Shown here: one piece after another, positions 21,952 to 30,973 of the stretch
Layout of the letters: each line of letters opens with the position of its first letter
Numbering within the stretch: the first letter of the stretch is position 1
Program-made: the position numbers and the translations under genes
Notes under the pieces: model-generated
Databases searched by the model: none
Told to the model about the DNA's origin: nothing
Seen by the model: the letters and a program-made list of their open reading frames with translations, nothing else
Source of the DNA: Gammaproteobacteria bacterium
GTDB lineage: Bacteria; Pseudomonadota; Gammaproteobacteria; Pseudomonadales; Azotimanducaceae
Assembly (NCBI GenBank): GCA_009843635.1
Contig: VYDB01000093.1
Span: 1-35,148, forward strand
Direction of reading: 5' to 3'
Length of the DNA: 35,148 nt

Positions 21952-22754
21952 GCGCCTACACCGATATCGAAGTGCGCATAGACGACCCGGTGGCCGTCAT
22001 TCGCCTGAACCGGCCCGCGCGGCTCAACGCCTTCACGTACCACACCTTGCGGGAAATCCGCCGCGCCATCGACGAGGCGGCACAGGACCAGCGCGTGGTG
22101 GGCATCGTCATCACCGGAGCCGGGCGCGGCTTCTGCGCCGGGCTGGACGCCGAAGTGCTGGCCGAAGTAACCGCCGCCAGCGAAGCCCCGGCAGCGACCC
22201 CGGAGGATCAACTGCCCGGCATCTTCAGCTATCTGCTCGAAGTGCCGAAGCCCGTCATCACCGCCATCAACGGCGTGGCGGCTGGCGGCGGCCTGATCCT
22301 GGCGCTGATGAGCGATCTGCGCTTTGCCTCCTCCGCAGCCAGCTTCACCACCGTGTTCCTCAAGCGCGGACTGATCGCCGAGCACGGTTCCACTTGGCTC
22401 CTGCCCCGCCTAGTTGGTTTGGGTCCAGCCTTGGACCTGCTTTGGATGAGCGATCGAATCAGCGCCGACGAAGCTCGGGAGCTTGGCCTGGTGGACCGGG
22501 TGTTCAACCCAGACGAACTGCTTGAGGAGGCCTGCACCTACGTGCGCCGCCTGGCGGCAACCTCGCCCCCGGCCGCCATCGCCGAAACCAAGCGCCTCGT
22601 CTATCGCCACGTCGGCTGCGGCTTCGAAACCGCCTTGCGCGAGGCGGAAGTGTCCCAAAACCGCTTCGTGCAGGCCCCCGACGCGGCAGAGGGCGCAACA
22701 GCCTTCATTGAGAAACGCGCACCGCAGTTCCAACGCATCGGCAACAGCGACTAA
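21948..22754 (+). CDS. Enoyl-CoA hydratase/isomerase family protein
   Basis: Crotonase fold: VAVIRLNRPARLNAFTYHTL, GIVITGAGRGFCAGLD (first oxyanion-hole segment), PVITAINGVAAGGGLILALM (second oxyanion-hole segment), FTTVFLKRGLIAEHGSTWLL and ARELGLVDRVF. It probably hydrates or isomerises a CoA ester in the pathway of this operon. ATG at 21948 overlaps the previous stop; the frame extends further upstream inside the VOC gene. Length 268 residues is typical. Confidence 0.88.
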   Translation: MSAYTDIEVRIDDPVAVIRLNRPARLNAFTYHTLREIRRAIDEAAQDQRVVGIVITGAGRGFCAGLDAEVLAEVTAASEAPAATPEDQLPGIFSYLLEVPKPVITAINGVAAGGGLILALMSDLRFASSAASFTTVFLKRGLIAEHGSTWLLPRLVGLGPALDLLWMSDRISADEARELGLVDRVFNPDELLEEACTYVRRLAATSPPAAIAETKRLVYRHVGCGFETALREAEVSQNRFVQAPDAAEGATAFIEKRAPQFQRIGNSD

Positions 22755-22788
22755 GCCTGTATTCAACAAACGGAGGTCACGGAATCTG

Positions 22789-23223
22789 ATGCAAAAAGTC
22801 GGAGGCTTCTTCTTCATTGCGGTGGCGGTTGTTATCGCCGCCCATACCGTGCTGGAACCGTTGTACCACGTATCGACGGACGACCAGCCCTACAGCCCGG
22901 TGTGGGATGTCTTGGATCCACTGATGGTTGTCGCGGTGGCGCTGGGCGCCGCACTCGCCTGGCGGCGCAAGGCGGCGGTGGACCGCGATGCGGCGGGGCC
23001 GGTGACCCGCGAGTATCTTGCCGCCAACGTCCTGTTTTTTGGCTTCCTGTCCGTCGGCATCGTGCTGTTGCACAGTTGGTTTGGTCTGCTCAGCCCGGCC
23101 TTCACCGCAGTGGGGCCGGACGCCGCCAGCGTCATGTGGATATTCATCGATGCGGCGCTGCCCCTGCTGTGCGGCGCGACTGGCGCCGAGTTGCTGCGGC
23201 GCCGCGCTAACGACGAACCTTAA
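22789..23223 (+). CDS. Small four-helix membrane protein
   Basis: A 144-residue integral membrane protein with four hydrophobic helices: FFFIAVAVVIAAHTVL, LMVVAVALGAALAW, LFFGFLSVGIVLLHSWF and WIFIDAALPLLCGATGAEL. GGAGG lies about 12 nt upstream of the ATG, a little far. The frame is open upstream within the hydratase gene, but that reading is not real. Function unknown; the place in the operon suggests a transport or membrane-anchoring role. Confidence 0.75.
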   Translation: MQKVGGFFFIAVAVVIAAHTVLEPLYHVSTDDQPYSPVWDVLDPLMVVAVALGAALAWRRKAAVDRDAAGPVTREYLAANVLFFGFLSVGIVLLHSWFGLLSPAFTAVGPDAASVMWIFIDAALPLLCGATGAELLRRRANDEP

Positions 23224-23232
23224 GGAGGAACC

Positions 23233-24435
23233 ATGCTGAATCTATCCATCCCGGACCATGTCCGGCCCATTCGCGACAAGGTGTTGGCCTTCATTGAGCA
23301 GGAGATCTATCCCGTCGAGGCGGACATCGTCGCCGACAAGGTGGGCAGCCGGCGCGGCGAGCTGCTGCGTTCGTTGATGGACAAGGCGAAGGCCGAGGGC
23401 CTGTGGGCCTTGGGCCATCCGGAGGAACTCGGCGGCGGCGGGCTGCCCTTCATGGACTACGTTTTCGTCAACGAGGTGGTGGGCCGCTCCGAGGTGGCGA
23501 CGGTGGCCCTCGGCACCCACTCGCTGCAGGACTCGATCATGCTGCACCGCTACGCCAGTGACGAATGGCGCGACAAGTACCTGCGCCCGCTGGTCGATGG
23601 CGAGGTCTTCCCCAGCTTCGGCATGACCGAGCCGGACGTGGCCAGCTCCGACCCCACCCAACTGCAGACCCGGGCCGAGCTCGAAGGCGATGAATGGGTC
23701 ATCAACGGCCGCAAGTGGTTCACCTCCGGCGCTGGCACCGCCGCCTACACCACCGCCATGGTGCGCACCGAGCCGGAAGGCACACCCGACCACGCGTCTT
23801 TCTCCATGATCGTGGTGCCCACCGACACCCCCGGCTACAACATCATTCGCGACGTGCGGGTGATGGGCCAGTACGACGGCCACTACGAAGTGGTCTATGA
23901 CGACGTGCGGGTGCCGAAAAGCAATTTGCTCGGGCCGCGCGGCCAAGGCTTCAAAATCGCCCAGCACCGCCTGGGGCCGGGGCGCATCTTCCATTGCATG
24001 CGCTGGCTCGGCCAGGCGCAGCGGGCCTTCGACCTGATGTGCGAGCGGGCCAACGCCCGGGTCGCTTTCGGCAAGACCCTGGCGGAGCACCAGCAGATTC
24101 AGAAGTTCGTCTTCGACTCGGCCGCCGAAATCCAGGCCAGCCGCCTGCTCACGCTGCACGCCGCCCAGAAGATCGACCAAGGCGACGAGGCGCGGGTGGA
24201 GATCGGCTTGATCAAGGTGTACGGCGCCCAGATGCTGCACAACGTGATCGACCGGGCCATCCAGGTGCATGGGGCCAAGGGCGTCACCGAGGACACGCCG
24301 TTGGAGCGCATGTACCGCCACGCCCGCTTCGCGCGCCTCTACGACGGCGCCGACGAGGTGCACGTGCAGAACACCGGCGGCCGCATCCTGCGCCGCTTCG
24401 CCCGCGGCGAAGGCTTCGACTTCGGCTTGCGATGA
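23233..24435 (+). CDS. Acyl-CoA dehydrogenase
   Basis: Flavin-dependent acyl-CoA dehydrogenase of 400 residues: FGMTEPDVASSDPTQLQTRA and EWVINGRKWFTSGAG in the beta domain; RVAFGKTLAEHQQIQKFVFD and QVHGAKGVTEDTPLERMYRH in the C-terminal helical domain. The end reads RLYDGADEVHVQNTGGRIL, where medium-chain enzymes have the base Glu in YEGT; Asp at this place is usual in the ACAD10/11-like group. Electrons would pass to ETF. It has an excellent ribosome site (AAGGAGG, 5-6 nt). Confidence 0.92.
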   Translation: MLNLSIPDHVRPIRDKVLAFIEQEIYPVEADIVADKVGSRRGELLRSLMDKAKAEGLWALGHPEELGGGGLPFMDYVFVNEVVGRSEVATVALGTHSLQDSIMLHRYASDEWRDKYLRPLVDGEVFPSFGMTEPDVASSDPTQLQTRAELEGDEWVINGRKWFTSGAGTAAYTTAMVRTEPEGTPDHASFSMIVVPTDTPGYNIIRDVRVMGQYDGHYEVVYDDVRVPKSNLLGPRGQGFKIAQHRLGPGRIFHCMRWLGQAQRAFDLMCERANARVAFGKTLAEHQQIQKFVFDSAAEIQASRLLTLHAAQKIDQGDEARVEIGLIKVYGAQMLHNVIDRAIQVHGAKGVTEDTPLERMYRHARFARLYDGADEVHVQNTGGRILRRFARGEGFDFGLR

Positions 24436-24454
24436 GAGCCCTCAGCCGGGGAGC

Positions 24455-24473
24455 GCGAGGGGGCACCCCTCGC
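24455..24473. other. 8-bp perfect hairpin between genes
   Basis: GCGAGGGG (24455-24462) pairs with CCCCTCGC (24466-24473) around a GCA loop. It lies 20 bp after the dehydrogenase stop and directly before the ribosome site of the hydrolase. There is no T-run, so it may limit RNA decay or tune translation, not terminate. Confidence 0.5.
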
Positions 24474-24487
24474 ATAGAGGAGACTAC

Positions 24488-25210
24488 GTGATCGAGCACC
24501 ATATCGACATCGAGACGCCTGATGGGGCGATGAACACTTTCATTGTCCACCCGGACGAGGGCGGACCGCACCCACTGGTGGTTTTCTACATGGACGCGCC
24601 GGGCAAGCGGGAGGAGTTGCACGACATGGCGCGCCGCTTGGCCACCGCCCGCTACTACGTCATGCTGCCCAACCTCTACTATCGCCGAGTGCGCGAGTTC
24701 GTCATGACGCCGGACAGCCGGGAGGAGATGTTTGGGCACATGAACGCCACCACCAATGCCATGGCCTGCGCGGACACCACCGCCCTGATGGACTTCGCCG
24801 ACCAGGATCCAGCGGCCAAGGGTGGGCCGGCGGGCTGCGTGGGCTACTGCATGAGCGGCCCGTTCGCCTTCGCCGCCGCGGCCGCCTTCCCGGAGCGCAT
24901 GGCCGCGGCAGCCTCCTTCCACGGCGTACGACTCTGCACCGACGCGGCTGACTCACCCCATCGGGAGGCTGGCAGGATCAAGGCGGAGCTCTACTTCGGC
25001 TGCGCGGAAACCGACGAATGGGCACCCCCGGAGATGATCGAGCGCCTCGACCGGGAGTTGGCCGCCAGCGGTGCGCGCTACCGCATCGAGTGGTACGCCG
25101 GCACCCAACACGGCTTCGTCTTTCCGCTGCGGGCCGGGATGTACCACAAGGCGCAAGCGGAGCGGCACTGGGAAAGGTTGCTAGCGCTGTTTGAGCGCAA
25201 TCTCAAGTAG
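24488..25210 (+). CDS. Dienelactone hydrolase family protein
   Basis: An alpha/beta hydrolase of 240 residues with a Cys nucleophile: GCVGYCMSGPFAFAAAAAF (Cys in GYCMSG), the Asp region CAETDEWAPP and the His in GTQHGFVFPL. This is the Cys-Asp-His triad of dienelactone hydrolases. It opens lactones or esters formed in ring breakdown. GTG at 24488 is chosen because GAGGAGA is just upstream and homology starts there (IEHHIDIETPDG); upstream sequence in frame belongs to another frame of the dehydrogenase gene. Last gene of the operon. Confidence 0.88.
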   Translation: MIEHHIDIETPDGAMNTFIVHPDEGGPHPLVVFYMDAPGKREELHDMARRLATARYYVMLPNLYYRRVREFVMTPDSREEMFGHMNATTNAMACADTTALMDFADQDPAAKGGPAGCVGYCMSGPFAFAAAAAFPERMAAAASFHGVRLCTDAADSPHREAGRIKAELYFGCAETDEWAPPEMIERLDRELAASGARYRIEWYAGTQHGFVFPLRAGMYHKAQAERHWERLLALFERNLK

Positions 25211-25222
25211 CTTATAGCTTAG

Positions 25223-25329
25223 GTGGGCGTGCGGTGCGGGCATCCGGCACACCAGGCGGGTGCGTTGTTCTGGTGTTCGAGGGTGTTGAGGAGCCTTAAC
25301 AGTGCCGGATGCCCGCACCGCACGCCCAC
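25223..25329. repeat. 28-bp perfect inverted repeat between convergent genes
   Basis: Left arm 25223-25250 (starts GTGGGCGTGCGG) and right arm 25302-25329 (ends CCGCACGCCCAC) are exact reverse complements over 28 bp, 51 nt apart. The spacer has its own small inverted repeat (CACCAG/CTGGTG). It lies between convergent genes with 12 and 16 bp to spare, so a bidirectional terminator is likely; there is no T-run and no target-site duplication, so a REP-type element is also possible. Confidence 0.85.
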
Positions 25330-25345
25330 TCCTCATGCAGCGACC

Positions 25346-26074
25346 TCAGTCGAGGGTGGCCAATCGCTCCACCGCCTTGTCGTGCAGGATTTGCTCAAAG
25401 GCGTTCTGGGGCGGTAGCTCAATCCCCTGGGTGAGCAGTTCGCGCGCGCGTTCGCGGTAGCGCTTCGGGTTGATGGCCAACAGGCCGTTGGCGTACTCGA
25501 AGTACGCTTCCTTCAAATCAGGGGCTAACTCCAAGCCACGATCAAAGTGCGCAATGGCTTTCTTGCGGGTTGCGCCGAGCATGCGCGCCACCAAGCCGCC
25601 AGCGCGGCCGACGACGGCGGCATGCCAGCCTCCGAGGCTGACGCTGGCCCCGACCATGTCCGGATCCAACGCCAGCGCCGTTTCCATGGCTTCGCGCACT
25701 TGGCGGGGATAGCCCTCGCGAAGCGCCTTCATCGGACCAAAGCCTTCCGAGTAGCGGCCTACCGCATGGGCAACTTGCAAATGGGCTTCCGGGTTGTTGG
25801 GATCGAGGCGAACGGCCTCCTCGGCGAGTTGCATGGCTCGTTCATAGAGCGCCTGCTTCTCTTCATCCTCGGCCAAGTGGAAGCCGTACTTGGCGACGCA
25901 GTCCGTGGCCAAGGCATAGCCTGCCGACGTGCCGACCGCCTCGGCCAGTTCGGCGGCTTCCAGGAACCGGCCCTCCGCGTAGGCCGCCCGAGCCGCCGCC
26001 AGCGTATCCGCTTGCACGGCCCCCGCCAGCGCCATCGCGCCCATCACCCCAACCAAGACCACTGCCTTAACCAT
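25346..26074 (-). CDS. Exported TPR protein
   Basis: ATG at 26074 gives a signal peptide (MVKAVVLVGVMGAMALAGAVQA) followed by TPR units: AARAAYAEGRFLEAAELAEA, QALYERAMQLAEEAVRLDP-NNPEAHLQVAHAVG, and AIAHFDRGLELAPDLKEAYF. The frame extends to 26143 through a tandem-repeat region but without signal features. It is probably periplasmic and may assist the outer-membrane barrel encoded just upstream. Length 243 residues. Confidence 0.8.
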   Translation of the reverse strand: MVKAVVLVGVMGAMALAGAVQADTLAAARAAYAEGRFLEAAELAEAVGTSAGYALATDCVAKYGFHLAEDEEKQALYERAMQLAEEAVRLDPNNPEAHLQVAHAVGRYSEGFGPMKALREGYPRQVREAMETALALDPDMVGASVSLGGWHAAVVGRAGGLVARMLGATRKKAIAHFDRGLELAPDLKEAYFEYANGLLAINPKRYRERARELLTQGIELPPQNAFEQILHDKAVERLATLD

Positions 26075-26090
26075 TGGACAGCCTTTTTTC

Positions 26091-26150
26091 TCCGACCACG
26101 TTTTTCTTCCGATCACGTTTTTCCTCCGATCACGTCCCTGCAATCACGAG
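26091..26150. repeat. Three and a half tandem repeats of 17 bp
   Basis: The units are TCCGACCACGTTTTTCT (26091), TCCGATCACGTTTTTCC (26108), TCCGATCACGTCCCTGC (26125) and a partial AATCACGAG. They fill the 77-bp gap between the barrel gene and the TPR gene. On the mRNA they repeat a GGAGGAAAAA / GGAAGAAAAA block before the TPR start, so they could affect ribosome binding; copy number may vary by slippage. Confidence 0.75.
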
Positions 26151-26151
26151 A

Positions 26152-27840
26152 CTAAAAGCTGTAGCTCAATCCGAGTTCGACGTAACTGTCGCGGCGGGAG
26201 GCATAAAGAAAATCCTCCTCGCCGACGTTGAGCAGGACCACCGCATCGAGGTGCATGGTCCAACGGTCCAGCAGGCGCCGGTTGAACTCCAGGTACACGA
26301 AGTGGGAGTGATGGTCCAGGTCGGTGAGCACGCCGCCGATCAATTCGGCGTTTTGAACGTCGTTGAAGCCGATGCGCGTGCCGAAGAACAGATCGTTCTG
26401 AAACCGGTTGGTCGATCGGTTGCGCCGGTCGTCGTAGTTCCACTCCGTGAGCAGGCCCAAGTCGATGGCGGTTCCGAACACGGAATAGAAACTGTACTCG
26501 GTGCCGAAGACGAAGGCGGCAAAGTCCTCATCCCGCCCGAGAATGTTGAGCGCGCCCCGGCGGTGAATGGACTCGAGCTTGAACAGCCAGGAGCCCGCTA
26601 TGAGCTGCGCATCCAAGCCAAACTGACGAATTTGAACGTAGTGCGGCGCCAGTATTGGGGCGCCGTCATCGCCGAGGGCGAGCCGTGGATAGGGCTCCCG
26701 GCTGGTGCCGTCAAAGGCGCTCAGGCCAAGTTCGAGCGGCCCGAAGCTGCCGCTGTAGCGGGCGGCGGCGTCCCAATGCCACTTGCCGGCGCCGCTCTCA
26801 TAGGTCGCGTAGTCGTCGTCCAGGACCACCGGCAGCCGCAGGCGGCCACGCCGGCCCGAGTAGGTGAGCCCCCGGTGATGGGTCATGGCGAACAACTCCA
26901 GCGCCCCCCAACCACCCGACCAGGTGACGTGGGCCATGGGCTGTCCGAGCCGCACTTTTTCGTTGGGATGCTCAATGAGGTCGATCTGGTTGATGATGTT
27001 GACCAGGTTCTGCGATTCGGCGACGCCCCAAAAGACGCGATCGACGCCTAGGCGCAACTCCCATTGGCTGTCCCCAATGTCGCCAAACAGCAACATATAG
27101 GCTTCACGTACGTCGAAATGGGTGCGTTCGGAGTCCCCCGCATCGTAGCGAAAGAAAGGCACGAAGGTGAAGATCCGGCCCGCCGCGTCTTCCAGGTGCA
27201 GCTCCGGCTCCGCGACGAAGCCGCCCGCATGGGACCGCTGGCCGGGATAGGCCGCGGACTTGGGGTACCAGCGGCTCTCGACGCCCAAACTGCCGGTCAG
27301 CTCGTGAAAGGCAATCCAAGGGGTGGCGGCATCCTCTTCGGTTTCGGGTTCATCCACGGCAACGACGCGCGCCGGCGGGGCTGGCGACCGTTCCGGCTCC
27401 GGCGCGCTGGGCCTAGGGGGTTCCGTCGGCCCGAGCTCGGAGAGCTCGGCGGGCTCGTCGGGCTGGGCCTGGGCCACCTGCTCCTGGACTGGAGGGGCAG
27501 TGGTTCCGGGCGGGGCGTCCGCCCAGTACCAAGCGTCTTGCACGCCTAGGAGCTTGGCCAGTTGCACCCAGGAGCGGGCTTGGGCCTCATCGCCTTCCTC
27601 CGCCGAACTGACCCGAAAGATCCGCCCGGCCGCAGTCTCAACCGGAACCACACGAACCGGCAGGTCCAACAGGCCGGTCAACCGCCGCTGCTCCCGCTGC
27701 GCGTTTTCGATGTTGCTGAAGCTGCCGAACACTGCAGCATCCGCCAAGCACTGCGAGGCAAAGACCAAGGCCAACGCCGCGGTACTGAGGGCGGCCGGCC
27801 AACGAGGCGCGCAAGCCGCTGGGCGCGGCAGCCCGGGCAT
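26152..27840 (-). CDS. SPOR-domain outer-membrane beta-barrel protein
   Basis: 562 residues: signal peptide (AALALVFASQCLA), a SPOR-like domain (AVFGSFSNIENAQREQRRLT ... SWVQLAKLLG), a Pro/Glu-rich linker (about 110-170), then a barrel with alternating aromatic strands ending LGLSYSF with C-terminal Phe, as BAM substrates require. The barrel resembles DUF1302/porin-like proteins found with RND-MMPL and LolA-like genes. Start ATG overlaps the stop of the previous gene (TAATG). It may be the outer-membrane end of a lipid export path. Confidence 0.8.
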   Translation of the reverse strand: MPGLPRPAACAPRWPAALSTAALALVFASQCLADAAVFGSFSNIENAQREQRRLTGLLDLPVRVVPVETAAGRIFRVSSAEEGDEAQARSWVQLAKLLGVQDAWYWADAPPGTTAPPVQEQVAQAQPDEPAELSELGPTEPPRPSAPEPERSPAPPARVVAVDEPETEEDAATPWIAFHELTGSLGVESRWYPKSAAYPGQRSHAGGFVAEPELHLEDAAGRIFTFVPFFRYDAGDSERTHFDVREAYMLLFGDIGDSQWELRLGVDRVFWGVAESQNLVNIINQIDLIEHPNEKVRLGQPMAHVTWSGGWGALELFAMTHHRGLTYSGRRGRLRLPVVLDDDYATYESGAGKWHWDAAARYSGSFGPLELGLSAFDGTSREPYPRLALGDDGAPILAPHYVQIRQFGLDAQLIAGSWLFKLESIHRRGALNILGRDEDFAAFVFGTEYSFYSVFGTAIDLGLLTEWNYDDRRNRSTNRFQNDLFFGTRIGFNDVQNAELIGGVLTDLDHHSHFVYLEFNRRLLDRWTMHLDAVVLLNVGEEDFLYASRRDSYVELGLSYSF

Positions 27841-28682
27841 TACCGGATCCGTCTTAGGCCGGTCTGAGTGAAGTCGCCGTCGTCAAGGTCGGTTCGAAAC
27901 TGGTAGTCGGACCAACTGAGAACCGTGCCCTTGCCGGTGAGGTGATTGACCATCTCCATCTCGTGGGCGTGCCAGAACTGGTCCAAGTACTGTTGGTAAC
28001 TGCCAAAGGTGAGGGTTTTCAGATGGTCGCCCTTGCGATCGTAGTACGCCACCTTCCAGAGGCGCGCCGCATCCCGGTCCTGCCAAACCTCCTGGCGGCT
28101 GTAGCCCGACTTGGCATCGGTGGGAAAGCGCTCGTACACCGCGCAGGCCAGGCCTTCGGCGAGCGGCGCATTCGCGCCCGCAGCCTGGGCGCATGGCTCA
28201 TCGCGCAGGTAGCGGTAGGTGTACTTCTCCACCTCCTGGGCGCTCATGTCCTCGTAAGCGAATTCGCTGCCCATGAACGAGCCGGAACGGTTGGCGGAAC
28301 TGATGCGCTTGACCCTCCTCAAGGCCGGCAAGTAGAGCCACTGGTCATCGTCGGATGCCTTGTGGCCGTGAATCAGAAAGGCGGTTCCCTTGACGTCCCG
28401 GGGCTCATCGAACAGGAACATGCTCTTGTCGCCGTCGTCGGCCACCTCCAGCACCTGAACCCGAATTTGCCGCCGGCTTTCCCGGCCCTGCTTGTTGCGC
28501 AGCACCATCTCCTGGCTCGCGGTGAAGTTGCCGAACCCGCGTTTGCTGTCACGCGCTTCGGTGGCAAGCTCAAGGCCCAAGTCCTCGGCGCTGGCCGAGT
28601 GCCCAAGGAGGGGCGCCATCAAGCCCAACGGCAATGCCAAGCCCAGCAGCCAGCGGGCGAATCGAGAATGACGGGCATCCAT
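27840..28682 (-). CDS. LolA-like outer-membrane lipoprotein-sorting protein
   Basis: 280 residues with a signal peptide (WLLGLALPLGLMAPLLGHSASA) and the LolA-like beta-shell: MVLRNKQGRESRRQIRVQVL, DKSMFLFDEPRDVKGTAFLI, DDQWLYLPALRRVKRISSAN, RSGSFMGSEFAYEDMS. This subfamily is usually encoded beside MMPL exporters and probably carries a lipid across the periplasm. It overlaps both neighbours (TGATG with the exporter, TAATG with the barrel), so the three are translationally coupled. Confidence 0.88.
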   Translation of the reverse strand: MDARHSRFARWLLGLALPLGLMAPLLGHSASAEDLGLELATEARDSKRGFGNFTASQEMVLRNKQGRESRRQIRVQVLEVADDGDKSMFLFDEPRDVKGTAFLIHGHKASDDDQWLYLPALRRVKRISSANRSGSFMGSEFAYEDMSAQEVEKYTYRYLRDEPCAQAAGANAPLAEGLACAVYERFPTDAKSGYSRQEVWQDRDAARLWKVAYYDRKGDHLKTLTFGSYQQYLDQFWHAHEMEMVNHLTGKGTVLSWSDYQFRTDLDDGDFTQTGLRRIR

Positions 28683-30973
28683 CAGGTCTTTCTCCTATCA
28701 ATTGCCATCAACAGGGGCGGAAGAAGCAGGAAATCGCACAACAAGGCGAAGACGATCGTAATGGTGACGAGCAGGCCAAGCGCCCAACTGACTTCAAACC
28801 CTGACGACGCGAACACCAAAAAGCCCAACGACAGGACCACCGTCGTGGTCCACAGCGCCCGGCCGACCTTGCGGAACGCGTGACGCACCGCATCGGCGGC
28901 GCTTTGGCCTTCGCCGCGGGCGCCGCGATAGCGGCTCAGGAAGTGGATCGTATCGTCGACGATGATGCCGAAGGCCATGGCGGTGAACACCGATGCGGGC
29001 AGCCCGGCCCGCCCCACCATGTAGCCCCACAGGCCAAAGGCCATGATGGCCGGCAGAAAATTGGGCACCAGGCTGATGAAACCCAAACGCACGCTCTTGA
29101 ACACCCACATCAGGATGAACGAAATGAGCGCCATGCCGATGGTCGTGCCGCGCAGCATGCTGTCGATGTTGCGCTCGGAGAGGTGAGCGAAAACGATGCT
29201 TACACCCGAGGCCTCGCTGACCATTTCAGGCGCGTTGGCCTGCAGCCAGGCCTGCGCCCGCGCATCGAGCTCGCGCTGCTCCTGGGACGACAGGTAACCG
29301 ACCACCACGGTCATGCGGGTTGCGGACTTGCCGACATCGATGCGGTTGTTGAGATCGTTCCCGAAGGGCAGCGACAGCTCGTAAAGCAAAAGGTACTGGG
29401 CGGCGAGGTCGGCATCCTCGGGCAGGCGGTAAAAGGCTTGGTCATCGCCGTGCATGTTCTTGTTCAGGCGCTTCATGATGTCCGGAAAGGCCTGCACGTG
29501 CGCCACTTCCGGCTGTTCGCGGTACCACTCGGCAAAGGCATCCACGGCTTGCAGGTAGCCGATGTCCGTGATGCCCCCTTCGCGCCCGGCCGCCAGTGAA
29601 TACTCCAATGTTTCCATGCCGGTGAGGTTTTCGATGACGAAGTCCGTGTCGCGCCGGAACTGGTAGCGTTCATCGAAATACCGAGTCCAGTTGTCGGTCA
29701 GCTCGATGCGCGGAATGCCCATGATCAACACGGCGGCCACCAACGAGAACAACCAGAAGCACAGGGTGCGCCGCGCCACGACGACATCCGCCAAGCGCGC
29801 GAACAGATCACTGCCTTGGGCGCGCGCCTTTGGCGGCCGCAACGGCAGCACGGACAGCAGGGCCGGCAGCAAGGTCATGGAGTAGGCGAAGGCGAACAGC
29901 ATCCCCATCGCCACCAAGTTGCCGAGCACGCGAAACGGCGGCGAATCCGAGGCATTGAGGCTGAGAAAGCCAATGATCGTGGTCACCGTGGTGAGAAACA
30001 CCGGCCAAGCGTTGCTGCGCAGCGAATCCGCGATGGCCGCCTGCCGGTCGAGGCCGCGGCCCATGCCTTCGAGCACGGAGGTGACGATGTGCACCGAATG
30101 CGCCACCACCACCGTCATGACGATGATCGGCACTCCGGAGTTGGCGGCATTGAAGACGGTCCTGACCCAACCCGCGAAGCCCATGGTCGAGTTGACCACG
30201 AAGATGAGCACCGCGATCACCGACAGGGTGCCGAGCGTCGAACGCAGAAGAATGGCACTGGCTACGATGATTACGGCAAAGACGATCGGTATGAGCCTGG
30301 ACAGGTCGTCCTCGGTGGCTTGGCCCGTGGCACGATGGAAGATGACGTCTCCGGTCAGGTAGTACTGGAGGTTGGGGTGGTCCACGCGGGCTTCGTCGAG
30401 CAGGGCCTTGAGATGCGCGTCCACCTCGTCGGCGGCGGCATCGGGGTTGTCGGGCAGCGCGAAAGTGACCAACATGCCGGCCACCCGTCCGTCCGGGGAA
30501 ACCAACCGCCCGGTCAGCTCTGGCGCGGCGAGCGCTATGCTCTCAACCCGGCGCAAGCCCGCGTCGTCAAGCAATTCGGCGCCATCGACCAACGGCGCGA
30601 CCGTCAGGTCGTCTTCGAACGCTTCGCTGTGGGAGTAGTTGGTGAGCGAGTCCACCCGAATGGACCAAGGCGTGAGCCACGCGGCTTCGGTGAGCTCCTC
30701 GATCGCCGCCAAGGTCTCGCGCGTGAACACGGTTCCCTGCCGAGGGGCTATGGCGATGAGTGCCATGTTGGATGCGGAGTATTCGTCCTCCAAGGCATTG
30801 AACGCGAGAAGCTGCGGATTGTCCTCGTCGAACAGGGCCCGGTAGTCGTTGGTGATGCCGATGAACTGGGCGCCGGCGGTCAGGGCCAGCATGGCCAGCG
30901 CCGAGAGCGCCATGACCAGCCACCGGCGGTGCAGCAAACCATCGATGTAACGGTCAATAAACAAGGTCACCAC
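28682..30973 (-). CDS. RND/MMPL-family exporter
   Basis: 763 residues with the RND layout: TM1 near residue 20 (LVMALSALAMLALTAGAQFI), a large periplasmic domain (about 40-220), five helices (VFAVIIVASAILL ... MGMLFAFAYSMTLLPALLSV), then the same again. Motif-like stretches include TVFNAANSGVPIIVMTVVVA and FTAMAFGIIVDDTIHFLSRY; the latter holds acidic residues typical of proton relay. It belongs to the hydrophobe/lipid exporters related to MmpL and HpnN. GTG start, 7-bp overlap with the DUF2236 gene. Confidence 0.92.
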   Translation of the reverse strand: MVTLFIDRYIDGLLHRRWLVMALSALAMLALTAGAQFIGITNDYRALFDEDNPQLLAFNALEDEYSASNMALIAIAPRQGTVFTRETLAAIEELTEAAWLTPWSIRVDSLTNYSHSEAFEDDLTVAPLVDGAELLDDAGLRRVESIALAAPELTGRLVSPDGRVAGMLVTFALPDNPDAAADEVDAHLKALLDEARVDHPNLQYYLTGDVIFHRATGQATEDDLSRLIPIVFAVIIVASAILLRSTLGTLSVIAVLIFVVNSTMGFAGWVRTVFNAANSGVPIIVMTVVVAHSVHIVTSVLEGMGRGLDRQAAIADSLRSNAWPVFLTTVTTIIGFLSLNASDSPPFRVLGNLVAMGMLFAFAYSMTLLPALLSVLPLRPPKARAQGSDLFARLADVVVARRTLCFWLFSLVAAVLIMGIPRIELTDNWTRYFDERYQFRRDTDFVIENLTGMETLEYSLAAGREGGITDIGYLQAVDAFAEWYREQPEVAHVQAFPDIMKRLNKNMHGDDQAFYRLPEDADLAAQYLLLYELSLPFGNDLNNRIDVGKSATRMTVVVGYLSSQEQRELDARAQAWLQANAPEMVSEASGVSIVFAHLSERNIDSMLRGTTIGMALISFILMWVFKSVRLGFISLVPNFLPAIMAFGLWGYMVGRAGLPASVFTAMAFGIIVDDTIHFLSRYRGARGEGQSAADAVRHAFRKVGRALWTTTVVLSLGFLVFASSGFEVSWALGLLVTITIVFALLCDFLLLPPLLMAIDRRKT

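Noticed and set aside
23242-24363. 373-codon minus-strand frame opposite the acyl-CoA dehydrogenase
   Set aside because: The plus strand carries all dehydrogenase motifs; the minus reading is His/Val/Gly-rich shadow sequence.
25223-25329. Inverted repeat as ends of an insertion sequence
   Set aside because: Only 51 bp lie between the arms, no coding sequence is present, and the flanks show no target duplication.
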